Assembly: GCF_042242105.1 (NCBI RefSeq)
Contig: NC_092029.1
Location: forward strand, 14,370,885-14,434,884
Direction of reading: 5' to 3'
From: Pempheris klunzingeri
Lineage: Eukaryota > Chordata > Actinopteri > Acropomatiformes > Pempheridae
DNA: 64,000 nt
This document shows positions 24,401-34,063 of this stretch, in pieces; the first letter of the stretch is position 1, and each line of letters starts with the position of its first letter. The notes below the pieces were generated by a model, which ran no database searches, was not told the origin of the DNA, and was given only the letters and a program-made list of their open reading frames with translations. A program made the position numbers and the translations under genes.

Positions 24401-27400
24401 CTAACAGGAGGTGGCATGGAGCAATGCATTGAGTTTCCACTTGATGTAAGTAAAAAACCCCATTTTCACTGGCTTCTTGAGATGCAAGAAATTCTAGCGA
24501 AACAGCTATTTGTGAGAGACACCTGTGCCTTTCCGTCATGGATATATGCATGTGCTGTAGCTGCAAAAAAATACGGCTGAATCACAGTTCAAAAGCTATG
24601 AAAAATGTGTTATCTTTGAAGACGATATAGATAGATAACAATCTGATTAAGTGTCGCCTTCTACTACTGTCTTTTGTTGCACGATTATTTCACTCCAACT
24701 CATTCATGTGCTAGAAGGCACGAGAGTTGAGGGTTTGTGGTGCTTGGCGATTGAGGAAACACAAGCCCTCCATTCGTTCCTCTTGCGCACTCATCACCAC
24801 ATAACATTTTCCTTATTTTGTTGCCAGGGCGATGCAAAGATCTCCGCCTTGTCAAAGCCGAATAATCAAGAGGACAAGCCTACGCAGGCCATTGGTGAGT
24901 TTTGAAAGTCTCAGCTTTTGCAGAAGTTTCTCTTTGGCAGTTTCAATGGAGGGAGGGGCTGAATAATTAGACCTTGTGGGGAGACCAAAGGGTACAACAA
25001 CAGAAACAGAAAAACTACTGATAAGAGCGGGCAAGCGAAGAACACCTTTTGCACACATTTGTTGTGCTACTTCTGAATTGTTGTGAATAGAAGTGTTGGA
25101 TAAGTGCTTAAATCTGTAAATCATTTCTGTTTCGTCAGACACCAAGTGGAACCTGGTGAGGAGGCTGAGAAAGGGCTCTAGTTTCGCCAGCAAAGCACGC
25201 CGATCAGATACAGACACCAGGCCACAGCTGTTTGGACAGCCCCTCTGCAAAATATGCCCAGACGACTACTCACTTCCAAAACCAGTCACAGTAAGTTGAC
25301 TTTCAACCTCAAATGTTACATCTCTCATCTCATCACCTCCACTTGCCAGTCAAGATGAAGAACTAAACTGATTACTGCTTTTCTGTCTGGCTTCATTTGC
25401 TCCTACAATTTTGTTACTGCTTTAGGCAGAATATCCTCTTGTTTAGATTATAAACATGCAGCCACTTAGCTGATCATTGACATTAACTCTAAGGTTCTAT
25501 CAACGAGGACAGGAAGCCATGCAAGTGCGTTAGCGGCATGTGGATTAATTTCAGCCCAAAACTTGCTCAGCACATGCACAGCTTGTTTTTGTTTTGACAG
25601 TGATAACCTCATCTCTCCTTTCGCCCATGTGTTTGCCAGGAGCTGCTGGTGCTGCTGAGGAAAAGAGGGCCGTCCACAGAGGGAGTGTTTCGTAAACCGT
25701 GCAACAACAAGAACATGAAGGACATCAGGGAGCAGCTCAACAGCGGCCTGGAGGTGGACATGGAGAGCCAGCCAGTCGTTCTGCTCGTCGGGCTGCTCAA
25801 AGTACGTCCCCATCCTGTTCTGTCATAATCATAGTGCATCATAGTATTACTGTTACTACTTTATATGCTCACTGCTATTACAACTGCTATACCATCAGCA
25901 TTAGTTACACTACTATTACAACTGATGCGCCTACTATGTTACTCTGACCATCACCACTACTGTTACAACCACAGCTATTACTGCGGTACTACTACCGCAA
26001 CAGCTGGTGCTATGACTACAATAATGTACCACCACTACTACTACTGCTACTACTACTACCACAGTGATGGAAAAAGCACATAATTCTTTTACTTGAATAA
26101 AGGTAATATATAATATATGATATATAATAATATAGTGCAGAAATGCTGTGATACAAGTAAAAGTCATGCATTCAACTTACATAGATACTTACAATAAATC
26201 ATAATTTATATATTGATTGCATTTTGTATTAATAATCCTTGGAGGAACTTGTAACAAAAGCAATCATATCTCATATCATATGTTGTGTAATTAATATTTG
26301 CCTCTGTAATGTGGTGGAGTAGAAGTATAAAGTAGCATAAAAAATTTCCAATTTTCCACCACTACAGTGCTGTAACATACGTTTGTCACACCAGAGTGTC
26401 ACAGCAAAAATTTCTATTAATAAGTACTGTGTCTCATCACCACTCCTCTCTTGTTTGTTGCAGAGTTTTCTCAAGGAACTTCCTGGCAGCCTGCTGGTGT
26501 CTGAACTTTATGACAACTGGATGACGGCTCTGGACAGTGAAGACCCCCAGCAGAGAGCTCTGGAAATAAGAAAGTAAGCAATCAATGCCTGCTAATGAGT
26601 TTAGACAGTGCCATTTACCTGCAACTGTGACCAGCTCAGCTTCTATTTATATATGACATTCATGTATCAAATTAAATGAATATTATGTATTAAATCTTGC
26701 GTGGTCAAAAGTGAACAGATTTTGAATGGAGTTTTGTGGAGCTCAATTCACTTCTCTTTTTTAAAAGAAGGAAGAAACTTAAAAAAAAAAAAAAAAAAAA
26801 GAGCGCCAAGCTGATGTCTTCTTCCTGTTCTCTTCCTTCCCCTTTTCTCTACCCGCCGACAGGGTGGTAGACAAGCTCCCGGTTGCCAACAAACTCCTCC
26901 TGCAGCATCTAGTCTGCGTCCTCCATCACATCCTGGAGAGTGCTGACATCACCAAGATGGACGCCTACAACCTGGCGGTGTGTATCGCACCCACGCTGCT
27001 GCAGCTGGACGGCACCCCGCTGGATGAGCAGAAGGAAAAGATTGAAAAGGTAGAAAGTCACATTATGAGCATACTGTCTCAGCTTCTCGGCTGGAGCTTT
27101 GAAGCTTTGTGGTTCACAGTGCACAAAAACCTCAAAAAGTTTCATAAGTAAGATTACACCTGCACAGACTCTTGTTGGCTGCTTGTTTAGTTCAGAGATA
27201 ATAAATGAAGCGATGCGCTGTGTTGATTGTGCCTGCTTTGGATTTCCGAATGCCTTATCTAATTTTCAGTTTTAATTTAGAAAATTGATAACGCCAATAA
27301 TTTTACTCATTGTGTTTCTTTTTTCTGATTTTCTGCAGGTCACTGAGCTCACTCTGTTCCTGATCGAGCATATTGAGATACTTGGAGAGAATATCCCAAA

Positions 27401-28869
27401 TCTGCTGGATTCTGATGAAGGTGCATTTGAACATCACTTAAATCTCTGTTTTTATCTCCCTCTGAACAGCTGTAGGGAGATGATTAGGTTGATTATGTTT
27501 GACACAAGGGTTCCTCTGCAGGGCTTTTACTGTTTTGGTGTGACTCCACTGCACTATTATGTTTTTGTTCTCACAAATCTTTCAGACCGACTTCCCTCTA
27601 GGGACTCAGTCTCTATCTAATAATTTTCCCACAGTCCCTTACTTAAATTAAACTGAATTTGTATTTGCTCAAATTGAATAAATCAAGAAATACTAATCAT
27701 GTCTCTCCCACTGTGCAGACTCACTGTCCTCTCAGCATCATGACTCTGCGTATGACAGCACGGACCCAGATGGAGATGGCGAGGCGGGAGAGAGTGCCGG
27801 CTCCGCACATGGAGAGAGTGGGTCATCTTCCTCTCTCAGTCCCAGCTTCACCGCCCCCTCTTGGCGGTCTGATGCTGCCTTCAGCGCAAAGGCACCATTC
27901 AACCGGCGCAGCTCTGAGCCCATCATCCTCCTCTCGGCTGATCTTAAGAGCCTGTGGAGCCACGCCAGGAGCCATGACGACTGCTCGCTGGAGAAGAGGG
28001 ACTTTGAGGAGCAGCCTCTGAAAAAGCAGATCTCAGATGACTCCTTCTTGCTCAGGGGACGAGCTGGAGGAAGGCCAGTGTTGTCGTTTCCAAAACTGAA
28101 CGGCAGCTCCAACATGGATCCCTACATGGCAGGTAATCGCGGCAAGGACTGCTCATGCTCCTCCCTGGAGAGCACTGCCTCTAACCAGTCAGAAGGCTCT
28201 GTTTTCACCAGTTCCCCTGTGGTGTCGCCGTCCTGCCCCAGGAAAGCAGACACTGCCAACCAGCCCCCAGCGGCTGTAAAGGCTCAGCAGGACTTTGTCA
28301 GACCATTTTCAGATGAGAAGAGGCGTTCGCAGTCCATGAGAGTTGCCAGCAAAGTCCTAATGAGGACCAGGAGCTTAGCAGCCTTTAGCAGGAACAGCCT
28401 GAAGAAAGACTCACAGAAGGAAAATTCCTTCCCTTGTGAAACTCTCCAGGAGGACTCTCAGAGTGAAGCAGATCCACCAGCCGATCTTCTGCCCAAACCA
28501 CGCCCTCTGTCGGCCATCGAAGTGTTTAAGCAGGTGGACAGCAGGCTGCCCTCCAGGCCTCCATCATACGAGCACGCAGTGCAGAACATGGGTCTTCCTC
28601 CACAGTATGGATCAATGACCGTACACGATGCCATGGAGAGGAGGTCCCGTCCGACCTCTGTGAATTACGATTTCCCATCTGGGAGTCAAGGCATAGACTG
28701 TTTTGCTCAAGCAGCGCAGGACAAAGCCAACACTGTCGAGCGGCGGCAGCCTTTCCGCCAGAGAGCCATGTCTGAATCTGTGTCAGCAGGTCATCGTGAG
28801 GTGGTGTCACGGAGATGTAGCCAGCCTGTGTTTGAGGAGTTCTCTTACGCCAAGGAGTCTTACGTTTGA
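9988..28869 (+). CDS. tagap: TAGAP-type Rho GTPase-activating protein, complete (862 aa)
   Basis: Rho-family GTPase-activating protein; TAGAP acts in T cells. Coding exons: 9988-10062, 13629-13714, 19004-19174, 21718-21882, 23702-23743, 24191-24275, 24392-24445, 24828-24894, 25139-25290, 25640-25801, 26464-26573, 26863-27049, 27339-27420, 27719-28869. All introns are GT/AG and the phases join without a break. The ATG has a strong context (A at -3, G at +4). Residues 33-38 are RRRSAP; 67-178 form a PH-like domain; 180-248 look like a decayed Ras-association region; 279-475 are the RhoGAP domain with arginine finger R317; the rest is a Ser/Pro-rich tail. Identification as TAGAP rests on tail motifs (DSAYDS, RRSSEP, PPSY, the RCSQPVFE and YAKESY ending) and on the neighbours rsph3 and ezr. 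Human TAGAP, 731 residues, starts close to the GAP domain; the PH part here resembles ARHGAP20. Start and the two first exons are the least certain parts. Confidence 0.88.
10063..13628 (+). other. tagap intron 1
   Basis: 3.6-kb intron with GTGAGT donor and a TCTTACAG acceptor. Apart from a tRNA-like relic at 10527-10595, I see no coding segment; short ORFs here have no recognisable product. Confidence 0.7.
10527..10595 (+). other. degenerate tRNA-like sequence (relic or SINE head)
   Basis: TGGCTGAATGG (10534-10544) fits the RNA polymerase III A box and GGTACAAATTC (10577-10587) matches the B box at 9 of 11 positions, 43 bp apart as in a tRNA gene. The start resembles Leu/Ser tRNAs, but the acceptor and T stems do not pair, so it is not a working tRNA gene. 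Confidence 0.3.
14098..14126. repeat. (AG)n microsatellite
   Basis: Uninterrupted GA dinucleotides in tagap intron 2. Confidence 0.9.
15045..15205 (-). repeat. interspersed repeat family A, copy 2
   Basis: Carries GGTGGAGTG, AAAGTATAAAGT and CTTGAGTAAATGCACTTAA phrases, which match the copy at 26058-26370 in the same orientation and the copies at 8640 and 34370 in the opposite orientation. Confidence 0.5.
16740..16860. repeat. interspersed repeat family C (CTAAGCTAAG type), copy 1
   Basis: Contains GGTAAGCTAAGCTAACA, TATAGCTTCATATTTAACAGACA and GAGAGTGGTATAAATCTT. The same blocks recur near 20505-20790, 22480-22690, 45480-45830 and 48350-48470. Confidence 0.55.
18160..18190. repeat. (TATATG)n / (TG)n microsatellite
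   Basis: Three to four TATATG units running into TG repeats in tagap intron 2. Confidence 0.85.
19917..20250 (+). repeat. interspersed repeat family D (CTCTTTAAG / CTGATTGGTCAGC)
   Basis: Contains ATTATGCTTATTTTCAG, TCTCTTTAAGACCCCC and TGCTCTGATTGGTCAGC. These phrases belong to a dispersed element that I know from percomorph genomes; this is the only copy noticed here. Confidence 0.5.
20255..20505 (+). repeat. interspersed repeat family E, copy 1
   Basis: Shares with 51110-51480 the ordered phrases GCCATCTTG, GTCACAAGGTAGTCC-GCC-TAAAGC, ACATCACGCTGT-TTGAA and CTTGAAACTA-TGACT-G-G-C-TAAACTCATTA. The shared order over about 250 bp supports a common element. Confidence 0.65.
20505..20790. repeat. 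interspersed repeat family C, copy 2
   Basis: TTAAGCTAAGCTAGGCTAA, GGCTCAATCCCAAAGTAACAAAATC and GAGAGTGGTATTGATCTTC recur in the other family C copies. Confidence 0.5.
21404..21473. repeat. (TA)n(TG)n microsatellite
   Basis: TA repeats followed, after a short break, by more than 18 TG units in tagap intron 3. Confidence 0.95.
21883..23701 (+). other. tagap intron 4
   Basis: 1.8-kb intron. A family C repeat lies at about 22480-22690. No coding segment recognised in the remainder. Confidence 0.65.
22480..22690. repeat. interspersed repeat family C, copy 3
   Basis: CTACCAGCACCCCTTTGA, GCTAAGCTAACTGGCTGCTGG, TAGCTTCATATTTACC and AATCCCCAAAATGT match the order seen in the other family C copies. 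Confidence 0.5.
24191..24894 (+). other. tagap: reduced Ras-association-like region of tagap (exons 6-8)
   Basis: Three small exons encode residues 180-248 between PH and RhoGAP. DVLMKVLSGSITTKTLT (about 196-212) aligns in position and pattern with the opening strands of the ARHGAP20 Ras-association domain, but the remaining two thirds of such a domain are missing. I read this as a decayed remnant; alternatively it is an unrelated linker. Confidence 0.4.
25845..26057. repeat. degenerate (TAC/TAT) trinucleotide array
   Basis: Imperfect ACT/TAC/TAT triplets in tagap intron 10. Two longer arrays of the same composition on the other strand lie at 32325-32770 and 33716-33945. Confidence 0.8.
26058..26370 (-). 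repeat. interspersed repeat family A, copy 3
   Basis: Starts CAGTGATGGAAAAAG, contains ACAAGTAAAAGTCATGCATTC and GTGGTGGAGTAGAAGTATAAA, and ends near TTTTCCACCACTACAG. It is the reverse-oriented counterpart of the copy at 8640-8972. Confidence 0.65.
27719..28869 (+). other. tagap: Ser/Pro-rich C-terminal tail of tagap (exon 14)
   Basis: One exon encodes residues 480-862, low in predicted structure. Visible short motifs: RRSSEP (S545, codon 27913-27915), PPSY (760-763), PPQY (773-776), RRCSQP (S847, codon 28819-28821) and the C-terminal ESYV. DSAYDS, RRSSEP, PPSY and the final RCSQPVFE block match mammalian TAGAP and fix the identity of the gene. Confidence 0.85.
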
Positions 28870-29660
28870 TGGACTGTTTCTCAGATCAGATTTTAGACGA
28901 ACAAACATTTAGCAGAGTTAAATATCAGTGGGCAAAGCCAGAGGACCAGTATCCTAACTTAGCTGCCCGGAAAGCTTCATTTTTCATTCATTCAGAGCCT
29001 TAGACTTAGAGAACTTAATATGGCTGGATTGTATGTTTTCTTTTAATAGCGAGAGAGCTTGGCTTCATAATAGCTGGTACTTCCTCCTCTACTCCTTCCC
29101 TTTTCACTGTTCTTTTGTTGGTCAGAGAAACAGTTTTAGGCTTTGCCCACTGAGCGGCTCTGTGTTAGAGAAATGCTTGTCTATGTACATAAAGTCCACT
29201 CTGTTTTGTTTTCACTGTTTCACTTTGAATGAATGTCAGCTATGTGCTGCCTCTATGGTTGCACTTTCTCTGTAGTACTATTTAGAGTACAGCATCTAAA
29301 AGATATGTAGTTATTATGATAGATATATAGTCTATCACATGGAAGCTATGAAAGCACAGGTCACTGTGGATAAAATATGCTATGAATTTTGTTTTTTCTG
29401 TGATGGTTTGAAGTTTTTGTCAACATAGTGACATGTACAGTACAGCATGTTGAGCACAAAGTTGTTTTGCTTTTTGTACATCCTCTTTACCTTGCATGGT
29501 CTTTTTCTTCCACTACATTTCAGCACTTTTCTGATGATAAACCATGCTTTGTTTAATTTTATGCTAAAATGTAAATAAAGTTAGACAGCAGTAAATATAG
29601 ACGGCCACTCTTTGTCAAGGGTCATGAAAAACTACCCAATAAAAGAAAAGTAAGAAAAAC
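28870..29660 (+). other. tagap: tagap 3' untranslated region
   Basis: About 770 bp after the TGA stop, ending at two AATAAA signals (29574 and 29638). Exact cleavage point not visible. Confidence 0.7.
29574..29643 (+). terminator. tagap: two AATAAA poly(A) signals of tagap
   Basis: AATAAA at 29574-29579 and again at 29638-29643, at the end of the 3' UTR. Confidence 0.7.
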
Positions 29661-32185
29661 TTGTTTTCGTTCTCTACTAACATTTACAAAACTCTTGGTA
29701 GGAGTGGATGTTGTGGTTCTGAATGGCCGCCTGCTCGAACCATTTGTGGCAGAGTTAATGAGAAAATGGAGTCACTAGTCACTAGTTTGGCTCAACTTCT
29801 CTTTGCGAGATGTGTTGCATAACAGAAGCAAAGAAGCTTCATTGAGAGAACAGCATGTTCTGGCACACATGCTAAAACAGGAGGAAACCAGACATGGTCA
29901 CATGGGCGGATTTGGTTTTTCTCTGAATTGCTGTTCCTCTTGTCTCTGACTGCACGATGGGCCGATGCCACTTCTCCTTCCGTTCTGTTTTAAGTATCTA
30001 AACACATTGTTTCCTTCCTTAATGAGCAGGGTAGTTTTATGGTGAAACTTAACACAAAGAATGCTGATCTCTTATAATGCATAGATAATCAGTTACTAGA
30101 GACGGACACAATAGAGCAACATGTTAATATGCAATAGAAATCCATTACAACAGGCCTGCAGGAATTACATTTATGAAGCGTATGATGTTTATTATTATAT
30201 TAGTTAAATTCTATCCCCACTGTTTTTATGTGCAGGGGGGACAAAAAACTTTAGAGGCTTCATAAAGAAACTATTCACGGCTGGTATGTTGGATTAAACT
30301 GTATTTTCTTAGCCAAATGTTGCTTTTATCAGGTCTCACCTGCTGCATCACATTTACAAACTTTAGAGATTTCACACAATTGTAATCATTAGTGGGAGGT
30401 ACTAGGAAGTCAAATCATCAGGATAAGCTGGGTCAAAACTTCTAACTATGGCTGCAACCTGCAACAGTTATTTTCATTATCATTGAATATAACAAATGCT
30501 TTATTCGTTCATTCATCTGATAGTTATTGAGACATTTTAGAGAGATTTCAGTCTGGCCCAAGGTGGCGGACCTTGCATGGTTAATAAATGGCCATATCAA
30601 CTTCCAAGAACGTAATTTGATATTCTAAAACTGCTTGGTTTTCCAAAACCCAAAGATATTCAATTCAACTGAATTATCATAGGGAAACGGAAAACCCCCC
30701 ACAAGTCACAAAGAATATATTGTAGCGCTCTAATCAGTGTGCATTGTTACTGCTCAGCTCATTGTGTCCGCTCATTGAACGTGAAAGACAGAACTGGAAA
30801 TGCTCACATCTCAGGGGAGTAAACACAATAACATGGAGACCTATATAATACAATATAATGTTATAAAATACTGCCATTTCAAACTTAGATGGTTCTGTTG
30901 TTATACAGGCACTGAATCCGCTTTAAAGCACCTTTTGAGGAAGTGGTGGTTTCTTTTATTTCTGTTGTTGGGCCACAAATTTCACAGTTGTTTGTTTGTT
31001 TGCTGCAGAATTATATTCTAAAGTTTCTGTGAAGTCAGAGGCGTTTTGTTTTGTCTCACAAGGGGAACTCTGCATAGATTAAAATACGTATCACCTCAAT
31101 CAATCTACTTTCTCTTCTTACGGATATTTCTCAATTAAAAAGAAAAATGGGATCTGTATCTGTAATTCCTTTCGCATTTAAATCAATCTAGCTCTTGTGC
31201 TTTGCTTTAAAAAACAGTAATATATAATAATATAACAAAAAATAAGCATACATCAAAAAGTAAATGTTATATGTTAATCTCTGCTGTATTTAAAGTCATT
31301 TTAGTGTCCAAGCTCCATCATAGAGATGAAAGATGTTTCTGCATCTTTACAGCAAGAAGCTCTCTGCTTTACTATCTTATCATTGAGTTATGTTTGTAAA
31401 CATCTTTTAGGACAATTTAGGCCAGTAATTATTCTTCTCTGACTGCAAGTATTCCTTTAAGGCTGCATACTCTTTTATCAAAAATAGTCCTGTAGGCCTA
31501 GTACATTTTATTGCATTCAGTTGTATAGTGTCCCTGTTATTGTGACCACGTCATTTACAGTGTACACTTTAAAAGTCAAGTCATAGTGTACTGTACTGAA
31601 TGCTGCCTTTTGCCTACAGTAATTGTCCCTGTTTCTTACTCACTGCTTCCATTACTATCTGTTAGGATCTTAGTCCCCACAGTACGCGTGAATTACTGTT
31701 TCACTAATAGCTTCCACATGGATGCCTGGAGACTTTAATTACCACCTAGTTTTCTAATTACGTCAGTTACCACCGACACAGGAGGTGGCATGTAGGAATG
31801 CCAAGGAAAGCTTTTGACTACAATGTGGGAGCTTCTCTTGAAAGGAATCTAAAAAAAATGAAAAAGATGATGTGGTGAGTGCGTTACTGTGCTGAAAAAC
31901 GAGATGAATGTGTGGAAGTATGCCCTGCTGGTTGCGTAATCTCATGGCTGAGAGTCAACGCTAATGAGAGAAGACTAACACAGTGGCAAGCTGAACAGTC
32001 TACCTTTCAATAAGAGTAATGATTTATGACAGCTGAGGCATAAACAATATAGCATGCAGAGAAGAGAGCAAATCCCAGGCCTTTACGACACAGAAACCTC
32101 CCCATTCATCTGAATAGACAATCACTATTCCTTCCAAAATACACGATGTAGCTCCAACATGATTTTCTCCTCCAGCCGTGGCAGA
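29661..32185. other. intergenic, no gene seen
   Basis: No coding exon recognised between tagap and the trinucleotide array. A degenerate family B repeat lies at about 30445-30690. Confidence 0.6.
30445..30690 (+). repeat. interspersed repeat family B (MITE-like), degenerate copy
   Basis: Starts GGCTGCAACCTGCAAC..TTATTTTCATTAT and contains CCAAAACCCAAAGATATTCAAT, the two most conserved parts of the family (compare 43607-43839). Confidence 0.55.
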
Positions 32186-32262
32186 TACATTTGGCCGTTT
32201 GTGTGGTGAACAAAGTAAAGTTCTCATGGAAATGTTATATAATGATCCTTATTTAAATAGTC
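32186..32262 (+). repeat. direct repeat, left copy, flanking the trinucleotide array
   Basis: CATTTGGCCGTTTGTGTGGT, then GAACAAAGTAAAGTT and ATGGAAATGTTATATAATGA. A copy with about 80% matching bases lies at 32770-32850. Confidence 0.8.
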
Positions 32263-32324
32263 ATGCTTTGTTATAAAGCAAATAAAATACACAAAACTAA
32301 GGCAAAATTATTGTTCCGAATTAG

Positions 32325-32769
32325 TAGTGGTTGCAATATTTGTGCTAGTACTGATAACAATACACTAATAGTAGTGGTGATAGTAGTGTTAATACTAGTG
32401 GCAGTGGTACTATTATTACAAGTAGTAATAGTGATTGTAATAGTTGTGGGAGAGTTAGTAGTGGTACTAGTAGAAGTAGCAGTAGTAAGAGTGGTAGTAG
32501 TCGTAGTATTAGTATTAATGGTGGTGGTACTAATAGTGGAAATAGTACTTCTAGTAGTAGTTGTACTGTAGCAGTAGTAGTAGTATAAGTAGTAATATAG
32601 AGTAGAGGTAGTGGTGATTACACTCGTAGTGGCAGTAGTAGTGGTGCTGTCATAGTAGTAATGGTTGTAGCAATAGAGATCCTTGTATTACTTATACCGT
32701 AGTAGTGGTGCCACTGTTGTAGCAGTAATAAGTAGCGGTAGTAGGAGTAGTGGTGGCTGTAGTACTAGT
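32325..32769. repeat. degenerate (TAG/GTA/GTG)n trinucleotide array
   Basis: About 440 bp of imperfect AGT/GTA/GTG triplets. It creates a spurious poly-valine ORF (32263-32571). Enclosed by the direct repeats at 32186-32262 and 32770-32850. Confidence 0.9.
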
Positions 32770-32850
32770 ATCATATTTGGCTGTTTCTGTTGTGAATAAA
32801 GTGAAGTTTTGATGGAAATGTTATATATTGATCCTTTGGTTATTTAATAA
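32770..32850 (+). repeat. direct repeat, right copy, flanking the trinucleotide array
   Basis: CATATTTGGCTGTTTCTGTT, GAATAAAGTGAAGTTTTGAT and GGAAATGTTATATATTGATC mirror the left copy in order and orientation. Confidence 0.8.
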
Positions 32851-33715
32851 TCAACTATGTCACAGTCATCTCTACCAAGAAATTTCTGATATGGAAACAT
32901 AAAAAAGGTCCATTCTGTTCAGTCGTCACTTTGACCACAAAGCTATCACCTTTGTCCCCACGTATACTGTTTGATGTAAATTTTGGTGCCCTACTTTTTT
33001 CTGACACTTTCAGACATGTCGCAGAGCTGAAAATGCTCTCTGTGGTTCACATAGTCTTGAGTTGAGTATCTGCTTTCCTTTCCAAAATGCCTCGTGCCAC
33101 CCACATGTCAGTGCCGTCTGACACAAACATATCTGTTTTCAAGTGCGCAGCTTTGCTCTGCTTGTACTCTGTTTGAGTTTGCAAAAAGGTGTCAAGGCTG
33201 CACTGCAACTCACAACATCATTTTATCATTTCTAACAATGCACAACACTATAACATGCTAAATGTCAAATAAATGGTTCATGAGTGGTACAAGGTTGACT
33301 CTGTTTGTCACCTGAATTCTCAGTGCAGGAAGCGTGCTTGCATCAGACAGATAATACTCAGAAACAGAGAAGAAAAGCCACGAGAGGGGGTGAAAGGTAA
33401 TCAGGTGACTGTACAGTGTGTCTGCTGGCATTTTCAGTTTATGGATATGGTATTTATAATGGTATTTTTTTTAGATTTACAGCTCACTCTCCACCTTGTT
33501 AACTGCAGTTGATAAAATAATTCCACCACAAAGTCTTTTTGGGTTTTGATTGTACAAAGAGTTCAAACATTAAGACAACACCTATGATAAAGTATGCAAC
33601 TCGGCAAAGCAAACCTGCTCAGGAAGACTACATGAATGATAAAAAGCTCCTGAAAAGCTACTAAATGACTCAGTGGTGAGATTTTAAAATAGATAAATAT
33701 ATCACTGTATATTAT

Positions 33716-33907
33716 TGTAATACTAGCAGTGGTAAAATGGGTGAGAGCACTAGTATGGTTAGAAGCGGTTAAAATAATAGTCGTAATAGTATTAGTATTG
33801 GTGGCAGTGGTAGTAGTTGAGGGTAACTAGTAATGGTGGGTAGGTAGTAGCAGCAGTAGTAGCAACAATAGTATCTTGTAGTAAAGAAAGCTACAGAATT
33901 AGCAGCA

Positions 33908-33938
<31 letters not shown>

Positions 33939-33945
33939 ACTGAAA
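33716..33945. repeat. second (TAG)n trinucleotide array
   Basis: Degenerate AGT/TAG triplets, ending in a purer (TAG)n run at about 33903-33936, just upstream of the rsph3 promoter. Confidence 0.9.
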
Positions 33946-34049
33946 CACCACCTCTAGAAAGAGCTGTTGTAGTAAAAACAAAGTTCTTTCTGTCGCCTGG
34001 ATTTAAAGGAAGTGACGTGGTGACCGCTGTCTCACACTTCCTGGATACG

Positions 34050-34063
34050 GTTGCTACAGCAGC
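34050..34063 (+). promoter_or_regulatory. rsph3: X-box-like RFX site of rsph3
   Basis: GTTGCTACAGCAGC matches the RFX X-box pattern (GTTNCY, two-base spacer, RGNAAC) with one mismatch in the second half. A further half site, GTTGCC, lies at 34066-34071. RFX factors drive cilium genes, which fits the rsph3 product starting 91 bp downstream. Confidence 0.5.

Larger units (their letters stand above)
25139..27420 (+). other. tagap: RhoGAP domain of tagap (exons 9-13)
   Basis: Residues 279-475 form a full RhoGAP fold. LFGQPL starts it; GPSTEGVFRK carries the arginine finger R317 (codon 25691-25693); LLKSFLKELP follows with K353 at the conserved lysine; NLAVCIAPTLL contains N426 of the NLA motif but threonine 434 where active GAPs usually have asparagine (GPNLL). 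LGENIP ends the domain, as in mammalian TAGAP. The arginine finger suggests that it is catalytically able; see the finding on residue 434. Confidence 0.88.

Noticed and set aside
9988..28869. Calling the RhoGAP gene arhgap20
   Set aside because: N-terminus fits, but the C-terminal tail (DSAYDS, PPSY, RCSQPVFE, YAKESY) and the rsph3-ezr neighbourhood fit TAGAP.
32263..32571. Valine-rich, membrane-like ORF
   Set aside because: Translation of the degenerate TAG/GTA array, not a real hydrophobic protein.
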